A stretch of 64,000 nucleotides of DNA from Paraburkholderia largidicola (GTDB lineage: Bacteria > Pseudomonadota > Gammaproteobacteria > Burkholderiales > Burkholderiaceae): NCBI RefSeq assembly GCF_013426895.1, contig NZ_AP023176.1:124001-188000 (forward strand), read 5' to 3'. A model generated the notes under the pieces. It made no database searches and was not told the origin of the DNA. It saw only the letters and a program-made list of their open reading frames with translations. Position 1 is the stretch's first letter. Every line of letters begins with the position of its first letter. This document shows positions 55,963 through 64,000 of the stretch, in pieces. A program made the translations under genes and the position numbers.

Positions 55963-56812
55963 GTCTGCAACCTCATCCAGGCCAACGTGCGTTTGCAGGA
56001 CACTCCGAGTCGAGCTAATTGCCCGGGAATATCCGGTTCCAGTCCTGCTTCACGTCGACGAGGATTCACTCGTTGCAGGGCCTGGAAATCGATATGAACT
56101 GCTCCGCGTTCGTGTGGGAACGCTTACCCGGTTAGTCGGACAGACGCGCCTCGCGTGCCATGGTGTTTGAGCCGATGCCGCAGCCTGGACGACCCATAGG
56201 AGTGCGCGATACGTTCATCTGCTCGGCCGTATGGATGCGAAGGCCGGTGTGTGTGGTGCGCTGCAGCCAGCCAGACAAATTTGCACTTGTCCCAACTGGA
56301 CTTGCGAACATCCTCGTGTCCTGCGCGGGCCTTGGCCCGGAACCACAGCGCGATATCCGTTTTCAGCGAGCAACGCCGGAACACTTCCACCCAAAGTCAG
56401 ACCGAATCACGATCCCGTCGACATCAACGCCGCCCATTTATTTCCCTCTTGCGGTGTGGGGACGAGAACGATGATGGATAGTCGAACTTAGGCTGATACT
56501 TAATGCCCCACTGACGCACTGGAGAAGCGGAGTCGTTACCAAGGATATGTCACGCCTCGTATTAGCACTATTGGACTTTGGTCCACGTGACGTCCTGCCG
56601 CGGGCTCACGGTGACCGAAGGCCAATACCGTCCCGGGCTATTGTTTCGCTAGCAGCAGCAACGGACGCCGTTGCTGCTGCGCGAGCGAATACTAGGCGAG
56701 TCACTGCGGAGGTCATTCGTCTCGGCAACTATTCCAACTGATCGGAACAATCGCCCAATCGCCCGGAACGGCGAAGTGCATCGGACCCGCCAATGGCGAG
56801 GTGGGGAGCCAC

Positions 56813-56869
56813 CGGCGCAATATGATCGTCGTGCGCTACGCGGACGTTATTGTCGTGGGCTTCGAGCGG
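56813..56869 (+). pseudogene. Relic of a group II intron reverse transcriptase
   Basis: The frame reads RRNMIVVRYADVIVVGFER, close to the catalytic segment (MIxVRYADDFVVGFE) of group II intron-encoded reverse transcriptases; the second Asp of YADD is Val here. Similarity stops at once on both sides. It is too short to function. Confidence 0.5.
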
Positions 56870-56871
56870 AA

Positions 56872-56997
56872 GAACCTGCTCAACAGGGTCAGCACCGCCG
56901 ATATCTGCGATTCAACCAGTCCGCCCATCTCAAGCAGCCTTGTTGAGAGCAGATTCGGCGCGGCATCAAACTGGCTGGAGCGGTGCTTGTCAGACAT
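56872..56997 (-). pseudogene. phoU: Relic of the phoU start
   Basis: From ATG 56997 (preceded by AGAGG) the frame encodes SDKHRSSQFDAAPNLLSTR then LLEMGGLVESQISAVL, matching the N-terminus of PhoU, the phosphate-signalling regulator. Similarity ends after about 42 residues, exactly where the reverse-transcriptase relic on the other strand begins. The pst genes that normally precede phoU are absent. Confidence 0.6.
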
Positions 56998-57237
56998 TTT
57001 TCCTCTGTTTGCCCTGTGTACCGCGCGACGTCTATGAACGTGTCGTCTGGTGCATAGCGATTCGATGCCATTTTTGTCTAAATGGTATATACGGTATTAT
57101 CGTAATCAACTCCACGATATGAAGTAGCCCGGTTTGCCGTTCAGATGCCAGGCGGGTCATCCGACGCGATTGCCGCTATCGCGATCGTGATGATTGCGGG
57201 AGTACGTTTGCAGTTGATGGAAGCGGTAGGGAGAATA

Positions 57238-57453
57238 ATGATGAAGTTTTCTCACAGACTTGATTCGCACAACGCGGGACCACTATGGGGGCTCGCATTT
57301 GGTCTGGTCGTAACGCTCGCAGGAGTGGGACTCTGGTGCGATGCGAAGCTGTCACAGGCTGCCGGCCGATTCGACGAACCGCTGGCGGTAGCAGCGGTGC
57401 TCGTGGGCGTATTCGCAGCTATCTATGCGGCCCACGAACTTCGACATCGATAG
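57238..57453 (+). CDS. Small membrane protein of unknown function
   Basis: 71 residues with two hydrophobic segments (LWGLAFGLVVTLAGVGLW and LAVAAVLVGVFAAIYAA). AGGGAG lies 4 nt before ATG 57238 and 7 nt before a second ATG at 57241. The frame stays open upstream to 57145. I do not recognise the family. Confidence 0.5.
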   Translation: MMKFSHRLDSHNAGPLWGLAFGLVVTLAGVGLWCDAKLSQAAGRFDEPLAVAAVLVGVFAAIYAAHELRHR

Positions 57454-57567
57454 CCGCGGTTTCATATGGCTGATCCTGATGAGGCTTCAACAACCGTTCG
57501 GGCCTTGTCCGATGCGAATGCGTCGGGCAGCCGCTGCCGTACCTGGTCAAGCATCCTCTCCTGACAC

Positions 57568-57690
57568 TCACGCGACGAACGCGAAGCCTTCACCCGGCTC
57601 GATGGCCAATTGAAACTCGCCACCGAGCGATTCGACGCGCTCGCGCATTCCCGCCCGGCCGAGCCCACACTGCGGTCCAATCGGCGCTCC
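57568..57690 (-). pseudogene. Relic of a histidine kinase C-terminus
   Basis: The end of this frame, CGLGRAGMRERVESLGGEF then EPGEGFAFVA, matches the last ATPase motif (GLGLAGMRERVxxLGG) of NarX/DegS-type sensor kinases. The sequence before it shows no H-box or N-box, so only the tail survives. Confidence 0.5.
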
Positions 57691-57787
57691 GTGTACTTCG
57701 AAAGCCGGGATCTGATCGCGCCCAGCGCGACGCGCGGGGCAGGCTTTAGCAGCACATGGTTTTGTCGCGGTCGTCACTGTCTGCAGC

Positions 57788-58165
57788 TTACGCCAGCGTC
57801 GTCGCCACTTGCCGGACAAAGAGTTCGACAATTTCCCGGGTCGGGACACTGGCAGACAGCGATGCGATCTGGGAAGGCGCAAACCACCGGCAACGTGCGA
57901 TCTCGTTCAGCGGCTCCGGCACAGCATCCGCCGGCGGGTCGGCGACGAACACATGATGCAATGTGCTGAACCCCTGAAACTGGAAGTAATAACTCATTTG
58001 CGAGACGACTAGCCCGGTCTCTTCCTCAAGCTCGCGGCTGGCGGCGGCTTCGGGCGGTTCGGCGCGCTTTATCCTGCCGCCCGGCAGCGCCCACCGCGCT
58101 CGCTCACGTGCGACGAGCAGAATCTTGCCGTCCCGGACGCACAGTACGGTAGCCCTGTTTTTCAT
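57788..58165 (-). CDS. NUDIX hydrolase
   Basis: 125 residues. The Nudix box is complete: G in GGRIKRAE, then REEE-type helix (SRELEEETGLV), near residues 31-54. Members hydrolyse nucleoside diphosphates linked to another moiety. ATG 58165 is used; a weak AGAAAG lies before it. It is isolated among relics and small genes. The substrate is unknown. Confidence 0.9.
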   Translation of the reverse strand: MKNRATVLCVRDGKILLVARERARWALPGGRIKRAEPPEAAASRELEEETGLVVSQMSYYFQFQGFSTLHHVFVADPPADAVPEPLNEIARCRWFAPSQIASLSASVPTREIVELFVRQVATTLA

Positions 58166-58193
58166 ATTCTTTCTGTCAGTTGGTTTTCGCGCT

Positions 58194-58379
58194 TCAAGGT
58201 ATCTGCTGCCGGACAAAAAGCAACGTGAAGTGAGTCGCGCGTCGCTTCGCGGCCGCCGGTAGCGTCTCCCAGATAGCAGTGCACATGCCGCGCGTGTCGG
58301 CGACCGGACAGGCGAGACTGACGCGGTATCTGCCGTTGTCCCGCGCCGACATAGTCAATGTGCGACGACACAACGCCAC
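58194..58379 (-). CDS. Possible small protein upstream of the NUDIX gene
   Basis: 61 residues from GTG, including RYRVSLACPVADTRGMCTAIWETLP and the ending FTLLFVRQQIP. The reading is in GC-rich codons like its neighbours and stops 28 bp before the NUDIX start. No ribosome binding site is obvious and I do not recognise the family, so it may be non-coding. Confidence 0.3.
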   Translation of the reverse strand: MALCRRTLTMSARDNGRYRVSLACPVADTRGMCTAIWETLPAAAKRRATHFTLLFVRQQIP

Positions 58380-58485
58380 ATTGAACCATATGTCATAAAA
58401 ATGTCACAATTGCGGTTTCGATGTCGATGATGTGCAGGTTCCTCACGCGGCGACGCGTGTGCCTGCGAGAGGTAAGAGGCGCCCC

Positions 58486-58746
58486 ATGACCCAAACCTAT
58501 GAGTACAACGGCTTCACACTGCGCGTTGCTGTCGAGTCCGACTTTCGATCGGCCCAGGCGCGCGCTGGCACCAGCAACCCGGGCTACGTCGCCGTCGTCC
58601 GGATATGTGAGTCAGGCACGTTGGTGTCGAGGTTTTCGCCGCTGCGGCTTGGTGAAGCCGCCGGTCGGGCATTCGCCAGCAAGGATGACGCGCTGACGGG
58701 CGGATACAGCGCAGCGTGCACGATCGTGGACGATCTGTTTGGCTGA
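58486..58746 (+). CDS. Small hypothetical protein
   Basis: 86 residues beginning TQTYEYNGFTLRVAVESDF and ending AACTIVDDLFG. AAGAGG lies before ATG 58486; the frame is open upstream to 58432. The layout (short N-terminal sheet, then GEAAGRAFASKDDAL) is one I associate with small conserved Burkholderia proteins of unknown function. It is divergent from the NUDIX gene. Confidence 0.6.
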   Translation: MTQTYEYNGFTLRVAVESDFRSAQARAGTSNPGYVAVVRICESGTLVSRFSPLRLGEAAGRAFASKDDALTGGYSAACTIVDDLFG

Positions 58747-58929
58747 TCGTGCAGAGTTGAGTGTCCATAGGCGCCAGCCGGTGGACGTGCAAGCAAAGCG
58801 GGCGGCCGTCCCCGGCGGCTTATCATCGCGGTATCCCGTCGGCGTTCCGCGTCCCGGCCAGGCGCGGTCTATCGGCGGGTGTTGCACATATCGCCGCTCC
58901 GCGTGAAGCCGGTCGTGAGCTACGCGCAG

Positions 58930-59859
58930 CTACTCACCGATTAACGCATCAATTTCTTCGCGTCGTGGCGCCGTCGCCGGTCCATAGCGCGTGACGGCGA
59001 TCGCAGCCGCTGCGTTCGCCCGGCGTGCAGCGTCGACGGGCGAAAGGTAGTCCGCGAGCGACGCGAGTAGCACGCCCGTGTGCGCATCACCTGCTCCATT
59101 GCTATCGATGGGCTCAACGGCGAATCCCGCCACACGGTGAACGACACCCTCCGTCATCACAAGACAACCGCGGGCGCCGTCGCGCACGATCGTCAGCGCG
59201 TCCGGGTGTAATTGCTGCGCAATCAGCGCGAGCGCGGCATCGGGGGTCCCGGATGTCGTATAGGCGAGCGCTTCGCCGCAGTTGCTGGTCCAGATGCTCG
59301 TGCGCCGCATGACGCGCACGAGCAGTGCAGGATCGATTGAATTGACGAGCGGGCCGGGATCGAACGCGATGCGTGCGTCGCTGGGCAAGGCTTCGATCCA
59401 GTCGATCAACGTGGCGCTCTTGCCGGCCACGCACAGGCTATAGCCGCTTACATAGACGATGTCGCGCGCCGTGACGGCAAGCGCATCGAGCACCGTGCGA
59501 TCCAGCTCAGTCTCAGCGCCGAGATGCGTGGCGAAGGTGCGCTCGGCGGTCGCATCGACGAGCGCGACGCAGATGCCCGTGTCCTGCGATGTGCTGCGCG
59601 GGGCCGGCGCGTCGATCTGCTCCGCTGCGAGCGCCGCGCGCGCCATGTCGCCGAAGCGGCCCGAGCCGTGCCCTGCCGCATAGACGACGGCCATGCCGCT
59701 GCGCCGCGCGGCTGCCATTACGTTGAAGCCGCCGCCCACTTCGAATTTCGCGTCCGAGGCCAGAACGTCGCCGCCGGGCGCCGGCAATGCGCTGACGCGC
59801 ATTACCAGATCGACCAGAACCTGTCCCGTGTGAATCAGACGGGGTACTGCTTGTGTCAT
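58930..59859 (-). CDS. PfkB family carbohydrate/nucleoside kinase (YegV-like position)
   Basis: 309 residues of the ribokinase fold: GQVLVDLVMRVSALPAPGGD near residue 12, GGGFNVMAAARRSG near 42 and the catalytic DSNGAGDAHTG near 250, with the Asp base intact. Such kinases phosphorylate ribose, nucleosides or pseudouridine. Its start overlaps the permease stop by 4 bp, and it is the last gene of the operon. Its partners suggest that it phosphorylates the sugar freed by the glycohydrolase, or a nucleoside. Confidence 0.9.
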   Translation of the reverse strand: MTQAVPRLIHTGQVLVDLVMRVSALPAPGGDVLASDAKFEVGGGFNVMAAARRSGMAVVYAAGHGSGRFGDMARAALAAEQIDAPAPRSTSQDTGICVALVDATAERTFATHLGAETELDRTVLDALAVTARDIVYVSGYSLCVAGKSATLIDWIEALPSDARIAFDPGPLVNSIDPALLVRVMRRTSIWTSNCGEALAYTTSGTPDAALALIAQQLHPDALTIVRDGARGCLVMTEGVVHRVAGFAVEPIDSNGAGDAHTGVLLASLADYLSPVDAARRANAAAAIAVTRYGPATAPRREEIDALIGE

Positions 59860-61304
59860 GTCGTGCTCTCCTGCAAACCTTGAGTGCGCCGAGCGCCGCC
59901 AAGCAGCGCGTAGAGGCCGCCGCCGACGACGAAGGTCACGATCCAGCCCAGTCGGTTGCGACCGAGCCAGGTGTCAGCGAGCGGTCCATGAAAGCCGTGC
60001 TCGCCGATCGACAGGAAGCAGAAGCCGAGCACGATCGCAATGGCCCACGCGCCGAACGCGCGCCACTCGATGCCGTTGCGATACCAGTACGCGCTGCGCG
60101 GGCTGACGTCGAGCAACGCGTCGGCACGATAGGTGTCGCGCCCGAACAGATCGACGACGAAGATGCCGACCCACGCCGTGATCGGCACTGCGAGCAGCGA
60201 GATAAAGCCGATGAACGGGCCATAGAAGCTGCCTTCGATCAGCATGAAGTACACCGAGCCCGTCGAGATCGCGACGATGTCGACGACGACTGCCTGCACG
60301 CGTTTGACTTTCAGGCCGAGCGTCAGCGTCGTCAAACCCGCCGAGTACACCGACAGATAGTTCGACAGCAGCAGCCCGCCGAAAGCGGCGATCAGATAGG
60401 GAATCGCCATCCAGTGCGGCAGCAGATCGCGGATCGCGGCGATCGGATCGGTTGCCGACGCGAGCTTGTCATTGCCAACCGATAGCAATGCGCCGAGCGT
60501 GACCAGCAGCACGAGCGGGATGCCCGCACCGAACGCGGCGGAAGCCACGAGCGAACCGCCCTTCACATTCGACGCCTGATAGCGCGACATATCGGCGCCC
60601 GCATTGGCCCAGCCGATGCCCGTGCCCGCCGCGATCGTGCCGATACCGATGATCACCGCGCTGGCGGGCGCAGGTGCTGCCGCAAACACCGCGTGCCAGT
60701 CGATCGAACCGACCAGGAACGCTGCGACGACCAGGTTCAGCGCACCGAACACCCATGTCGACCACTTCTGGATCACCAGCAGCGTCGCGTGTCCGAGCCC
60801 CGATACGACGAGTGTGGCGGCGACGAACACGGCGATGAACACGAGCGTCAGCGCGGGCGACGCTTTCGCGTCGGCCGAGGTGCCGAACAGGATCGAGAAC
60901 AACGATAGCAGCACGTAGGCGCCCGTCGTCGTGTTGACGGTTTCCCAGCCGAGCCGCGACATCAGCGAAACGATGGTCGGGCCGATGTTGCCGCGCACGC
61001 CGAAGATCGCACGCGACAGTGTGAGACTCGGCGCATGGCCGCGTCGTCCCGCAATCGAAATCACGCCGACAATCGCAAACGAGCCGGCCGCGCCGATCAC
61101 GGCGACGAGCATGGCCTGCCAGATCGCGAGGTGCTGAAACGCGACCAGCGTCGCGCCGAGCGGCAAGCCGAGAATGCTGATGTTCGCTGCGAACCATACC
61201 CAGAACAGTTGCAACGGATGGCCGCGGCATTCGTTCTCGGGCACGGGTTCGATGCCGCGCGCCTCGATCTTGCCTGCGTTGGCGGAATTGCTTGACGAAG
61301 CCAT
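59856..61304 (-). CDS. NCS1 family purine/cytosine permease
   Basis: 482 residues, twelve membrane spans. The N-terminus HPLQLFWVWFAANISILGLPLG and the region SLMSRLGWETVNTTTGAYVLL are typical of the CodB-like NCS1 group, which imports nucleobases, nucleosides, hydantoins or thiamine. ATG 61304 follows AGGAG at 6 nt. It is 31 bp after the glycohydrolase gene and overlaps the kinase start, so the three are transcribed together. Confidence 0.92.
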   Translation of the reverse strand: MASSSNSANAGKIEARGIEPVPENECRGHPLQLFWVWFAANISILGLPLGATLVAFQHLAIWQAMLVAVIGAAGSFAIVGVISIAGRRGHAPSLTLSRAIFGVRGNIGPTIVSLMSRLGWETVNTTTGAYVLLSLFSILFGTSADAKASPALTLVFIAVFVAATLVVSGLGHATLLVIQKWSTWVFGALNLVVAAFLVGSIDWHAVFAAAPAPASAVIIGIGTIAAGTGIGWANAGADMSRYQASNVKGGSLVASAAFGAGIPLVLLVTLGALLSVGNDKLASATDPIAAIRDLLPHWMAIPYLIAAFGGLLLSNYLSVYSAGLTTLTLGLKVKRVQAVVVDIVAISTGSVYFMLIEGSFYGPFIGFISLLAVPITAWVGIFVVDLFGRDTYRADALLDVSPRSAYWYRNGIEWRAFGAWAIAIVLGFCFLSIGEHGFHGPLADTWLGRNRLGWIVTFVVGGGLYALLGGARRTQGLQESTT

Positions 61305-61335
61305 CTGGTCTCCTGGGACGGGTTGTAGCAGCGCT

Positions 61336-62382
61336 TTAGCCGCGCGAGGCGCGCAGTTCGAGCAGTTGCCGGATGAGAGGATCGAGATCGAGCGCATTGA
61401 CGCGCATCACGGTCTCGATGGGTTCCTGCGGCAGCATCGCGTAGCCGGCGCACGCGCCGAGCATCGCGCCGAGCATCGCGGCGATGGTGTCGGTATCGCC
61501 GCCGAGGCTCGCGGCTGTCGCGAGTGAAGTGTTGATGTCGGTGCCGTGGTGGGCGGCATCGTGCGCAAGCGCGAAAGCCGCGACCACGGATTCCTGCGAC
61601 GCGACCGAGGTGCCGACCACTTCATACAGGTAATCGGCCAGTGCATCGCCGGTCACGCGCGTGGTCAGTTCGGCGGCCCATCGCAGACGTGCGCCGATGC
61701 GCGCGCCCGCCACCCAGAAGCCGCGCTGCTCGCCGCGTTCGGCGAACTGCGCGCCTGCCTCGAGCGCCTGCGATAGCGACGCGCCATCGATACCCGCCGA
61801 CACGGCCGCCGCAACCGCCGCCGCGCTTGCGATACCGAGCGTGGTGTTGTGCGTGACGACGCACGAGCCGACCACGGCATCGACAAATGGTTCAGGGTTG
61901 GCAATCGATGCCGAGATGCCGACAGGCGTCACGCGCATGGCCGCGCCATTGGTCGTGCCGAAGCGTCCCGCGAGCATCACGTCTTCGCCGTCGAGGATCG
62001 CCTGCGTCGCGCGCCGCGTGGAGGGGCCGAGCAGATCGAGCGAGCCGCGCGCCTTCATGTGCGCTTCCCATTCGATCAGGCGACGCGCGAATTCGCGCGG
62101 CTCGATCGAGCCCTGTCCGTCTACCAGCAGTTGTGCAACGAGCACCGCCTGTTCGGTGTCGTCGGTGATCGAGCCTGCGCGCATGTTCGGCGCGATTGGC
62201 TGTTCAGGGCCGGCATCGACGAGTTGTGTGATGCGGCCAAACCGCTGGCGGATATCGGCGCGGCTCAACGACTGGGTCGGCATGCCGAAAGCGTCGCCGA
62301 GTGCGAGGCCATAAAACGCGCCGCGTGCGCGGTCGAAGCGCGCAGCATCAGGGGGAGAAAAAGCGGAGGACGGCATAGACAT
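61336..62382 (-). CDS. ADP-ribosylglycohydrolase family protein (YegU-like)
   Basis: 348 residues of the ARH/DraG fold. RARGAFYGLALGDAFGMP near residue 17 begins the domain, GSITDDTEQ near 68 carries the first metal-binding Asp pair, and SLGGDTDTIAAMLGAMLGA near 290 the second. All are present, so it should be catalytic. The ATG at 62382 overlaps the GntR stop by one base. In E. coli the equivalent YegU sits between a nucleoside transporter and a PfkB kinase. An N-riboside hydrolase role is inferred. Confidence 0.92.
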   Translation of the reverse strand: MSMPSSAFSPPDAARFDRARGAFYGLALGDAFGMPTQSLSRADIRQRFGRITQLVDAGPEQPIAPNMRAGSITDDTEQAVLVAQLLVDGQGSIEPREFARRLIEWEAHMKARGSLDLLGPSTRRATQAILDGEDVMLAGRFGTTNGAAMRVTPVGISASIANPEPFVDAVVGSCVVTHNTTLGIASAAAVAAAVSAGIDGASLSQALEAGAQFAERGEQRGFWVAGARIGARLRWAAELTTRVTGDALADYLYEVVGTSVASQESVVAAFALAHDAAHHGTDINTSLATAASLGGDTDTIAAMLGAMLGACAGYAMLPQEPIETVMRVNALDLDPLIRQLLELRASRG

Positions 62383-63110
62383 CAGAATTCCAGGTGCAAG
62401 GCAAAGTGCGCGGGATCGAGCAGACTGACGACGTACTCGATGATCGCGTTGTTGCGGTCGCGCGTCAGGCGTCGCGAGCGCAGAAAAGGGGTGCCGGCGC
62501 GGCGCTTCAGCAGACGCGCGTCGTCGGCTTCGAGGCCGACGACCTCGGCCCATTGCTCGCCGTGATCGGCCACCATGCCGTGTTCGGCGAGCGTGCGGTT
62601 CAGCGAGCCGCCTACCAGCCCTTCGAGCGGCAGCGATGCGAGATCGTCGCTGAATGGCAGGCGGCTGCGTTCGAGGGAAATGGAAGTGGCAGGGTCGCCG
62701 ATCACACGCATCCGGTCGATGGCGACGAAGCGCGCGTGGCGCAGGCCAAGCTCCTGTGCCAGCGCATCGTCTTCGATGATCGCGATCTGCAGCAGTTTCG
62801 TTTGCGGATTGCCGCCAGCCCGTTCGAGAGCCGTCGTCCAGCCAAGCGAGCCGTCGATCGTTTGCCCGTGGAAGGTCACGAACGAGCCGATGCCGCCTTT
62901 GCGGGTGATCAGGCCGCTCGTCGTCAGCAGATCGAGTCCCTTGCGCACGGTGTTGCGGCTCACGGCGAAACGCTCGACCAGTTCGCTTTCGCTTTCCAGT
63001 TGCTGCCCATATGGCAGCTTGCCCGTCAGGATGTCGCGTTCGAGCGCGGCCGCGACCATATGTGCCTTCGAACGCCCGACGTCGGTTGCTCGTGCCGATT
63101 TACGGACCAT
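62382..63110 (-). CDS. GntR family transcriptional regulator (HutC/UTRA type)
   Basis: 242 residues. The N-terminal winged helix (LERDILTGKLPYGQQLESES, then VSRNTVRKGLDLLTTSGL) is followed by a UTRA ligand-binding domain ending in FALHLEF. ATG 63110 has AGGAG 8 nt upstream; the longer open frame to 63488 is antisense to the porin spacer and has no homology. First gene of the operon, so it probably senses the imported compound and controls its own operon. E. coli YegW is of the same type. Confidence 0.9.
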   Translation of the reverse strand: MVRKSARATDVGRSKAHMVAAALERDILTGKLPYGQQLESESELVERFAVSRNTVRKGLDLLTTSGLITRKGGIGSFVTFHGQTIDGSLGWTTALERAGGNPQTKLLQIAIIEDDALAQELGLRHARFVAIDRMRVIGDPATSISLERSRLPFSDDLASLPLEGLVGGSLNRTLAEHGMVADHGEQWAEVVGLEADDARLLKRRAGTPFLRSRRLTRDRNNAIIEYVVSLLDPAHFALHLEF

Positions 63111-63270
63111 CTTCAGTCTCCTGTTAGAGAGCGGTGCGCGCACGCGCCAGCGCGTGACAGCGCGCGCAGCACACCTTGCAAAAGGCACAAGTATGCACAT
63201 GTTTTCGGACAGGTGGCGACTGGAGGATGGTTGGCGCGGGCGCATGCGGATTCTTCGCGTTTGACCAGTG

Positions 63271-64000
63271 TCAGAAGCGATGCACCATGCCGAGCTGGAA
63301 GCCGCGCGCGTCTGCGCCCGCATAGGCGAGAGGCAGGCCTGCATTGGCCGATCCGGCGAGCCGGTAGGAAGCATTGCCCTCGTTCTGCAGGAACGACACC
63401 GCGCCATAGAGGGAAGTGCGCTTCGAGAACGAATACGTGTAGAGCGCAGCGATCTGCCGCGCGTTGTCGCCGTGCCCGGTTTCATCATGCAGCAGCGTGC
63501 CGCCGAGCGAGACGGCCTGGGCCGGCGTCAGCTGGTACACGGCCGAAATGCCGTACACGTTGACGTCGAGCGCAAGGTCGTCCCATTTCGCGCCGCTCCA
63601 TCCGAGATACACCGTCGTCTTGCCAATCTGGTAAGACGCGCCGACTTCGGCGGTGCGATCGAGTGTGCTGTTGTCGGCGCTGCGTACGGCCTGTGCCGCC
63701 GCGACGGCAGAGAAGGGGCCGTGCGAATACGTGATATCCGCCTGATAGCTCGCGCCGGCAGAGCGCAATCCGCCCGCGTCGCCGAAGCCGACATAAATGC
63801 TGAACTGCACGCCCGACAGCGTCGGCGACGTGTACGACACCGTGTTACTGGTGCGAACCGCGTAAGTCATCATGTTGCTGAAACCAGATGCCTGCGTCGA
63901 TGCGCCGAACGCATCCAGGCCGCCCTGATCGTTGAAGATCGGCGAGTTCTGACGGCCGACATGTACCTCGCCCCAGTTGCCGCCCACGCCTACCCATGCC
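63271..64000 (-). CDS. Outer-membrane porin, Burkholderia OmpC-like (Porin_4), C-terminal part
   Basis: The gene runs off the right edge; only about 243 C-terminal residues are here. NWGEVHVGRQNSPIFNDQGG is the usual loop-3 region of these porins, and the last residues GMVHRF end in Phe. It lies 160 bp before the GntR start on the same strand, and could supply the outer-membrane entry for the operon. Confidence 0.9.
   Translation of the reverse strand, partial: AWVGVGGNWGEVHVGRQNSPIFNDQGGLDAFGASTQASGFSNMMTYAVRTSNTVSYTSPTLSGVQFSIYVGFGDAGGLRSAGASYQADITYSHGPFSAVAAAQAVRSADNSTLDRTAEVGASYQIGKTTVYLGWSGAKWDDLALDVNVYGISAVYQLTPAQAVSLGGTLLHDETGHGDNARQIAALYTYSFSKRTSLYGAVSFLQNEGNASYRLAGSANAGLPLAYAGADARGFQLGMVHRF

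Larger units (their letters stand above)
55963..57237. other. Gene-poor stretch containing relics
   Basis: About 1.27 kb without an intact gene. The frames at 56160-56474 and 56124-56390 are open on both strands but have no recognised domain. Two relics are listed separately: a reverse-transcriptase fragment and the start of phoU. Confidence 0.5.

Noticed and set aside
56160..56474. 104-codon plus-strand frame and its minus-strand counterpart
   Set aside because: No recognisable domain on either strand and located in a relic-filled region.
57462..57548. 29-codon minus-strand frame with a good ribosome binding site after the histidine kinase relic
   Set aside because: It does not look like the response regulator expected after a kinase and is too short to support.
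62382..63488. Long version of the GntR gene with 126 extra codons
   Set aside because: The extension is Arg-rich, overlaps the porin on the same strand and lacks homology; ATG 63110 has a strong ribosome binding site.
1..64000. CRISPR arrays, tRNA, rRNA, riboswitches
   Set aside because: I looked for regularly spaced repeats and tRNA-like arms and saw none that could be supported.

Overview
The window looks like chromosome or megaplasmid DNA of a Burkholderiaceae bacterium (Paraburkholderia/Caballeronia/Burkholderia type). The basis is GC-rich coding sequence, three porins of the Burkholderia OmpC-like (Porin_4) family, many SDR, LysR and MFS genes, and an IS1182-type transposase. No tRNA, rRNA, CRISPR array or replication origin was seen. 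The genus is inferred, because no marker gene lies in the window.

Layout. 0.3-3.6 kb: a quinone-oxidoreductase-like dehydrogenase, an Old Yellow Enzyme and a peroxiredoxin-like protein; the first two are preceded by the same 39-bp promoter-type motif. 3.9-19.4 kb: two giant sensors (about 1830 aa each) with the order Ser/Thr-kinase-like, AAA ATPase, helical repeats, GAF, PAS, histidine kinase, in opposite orientation around two response regulators, a porin and an MFS permease. 19.5-24.0 kb: a five-gene minus-strand operon (alpha/beta hydrolase, AEC transporter, SDR, Tat-exported haloacid dehalogenase, SDR), divergent from a porin. 25.6-31.3 kb: MFS exporter, epoxide-hydrolase-like enzyme, small monooxygenase, then a cytochrome-b-like membrane protein, a DUF2231 protein and a frameshifted PQQ-type sorbosone dehydrogenase. 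31.3-35.1 kb: LysR regulator divergent from SDR, SDR and LLM oxidoreductase; the second SDR shares a nearly identical 560-bp tract with the SDR at 19.5 kb.

35.2-43.1 kb is a decay and acquisition zone. It holds a frameshifted IS1182 element, a PH-domain membrane protein, a frameshifted Lrp/AsnC regulator, a broken third copy of the giant sensor, and a run of small genes that look like orphan immunity proteins without a toxin, with a short direct repeat between them.

43.3-47.9 kb: TetR regulator divergent from an amidase and an isochorismatase-like hydrolase, then a patatin-like lipase followed by the first 32 codons of a lost acetoacetate decarboxylase. 48-56 kb: arylsulfatase and its radical-SAM maturase, DUF202, BASS transporter, DUF2950, DUF3300 and an outer-membrane barrel. 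56-58 kb is mostly relics (reverse transcriptase, phoU, histidine kinase) plus a few small genes. 58.9-63.1 kb is a tight operon of GntR regulator, ADP-ribosylglycohydrolase, NCS1 permease and PfkB kinase. It matches the content of the uncharacterised E. coli yegTUVW locus with a different transporter, and is the strongest candidate for a poorly described pathway. A porin runs off the right edge.
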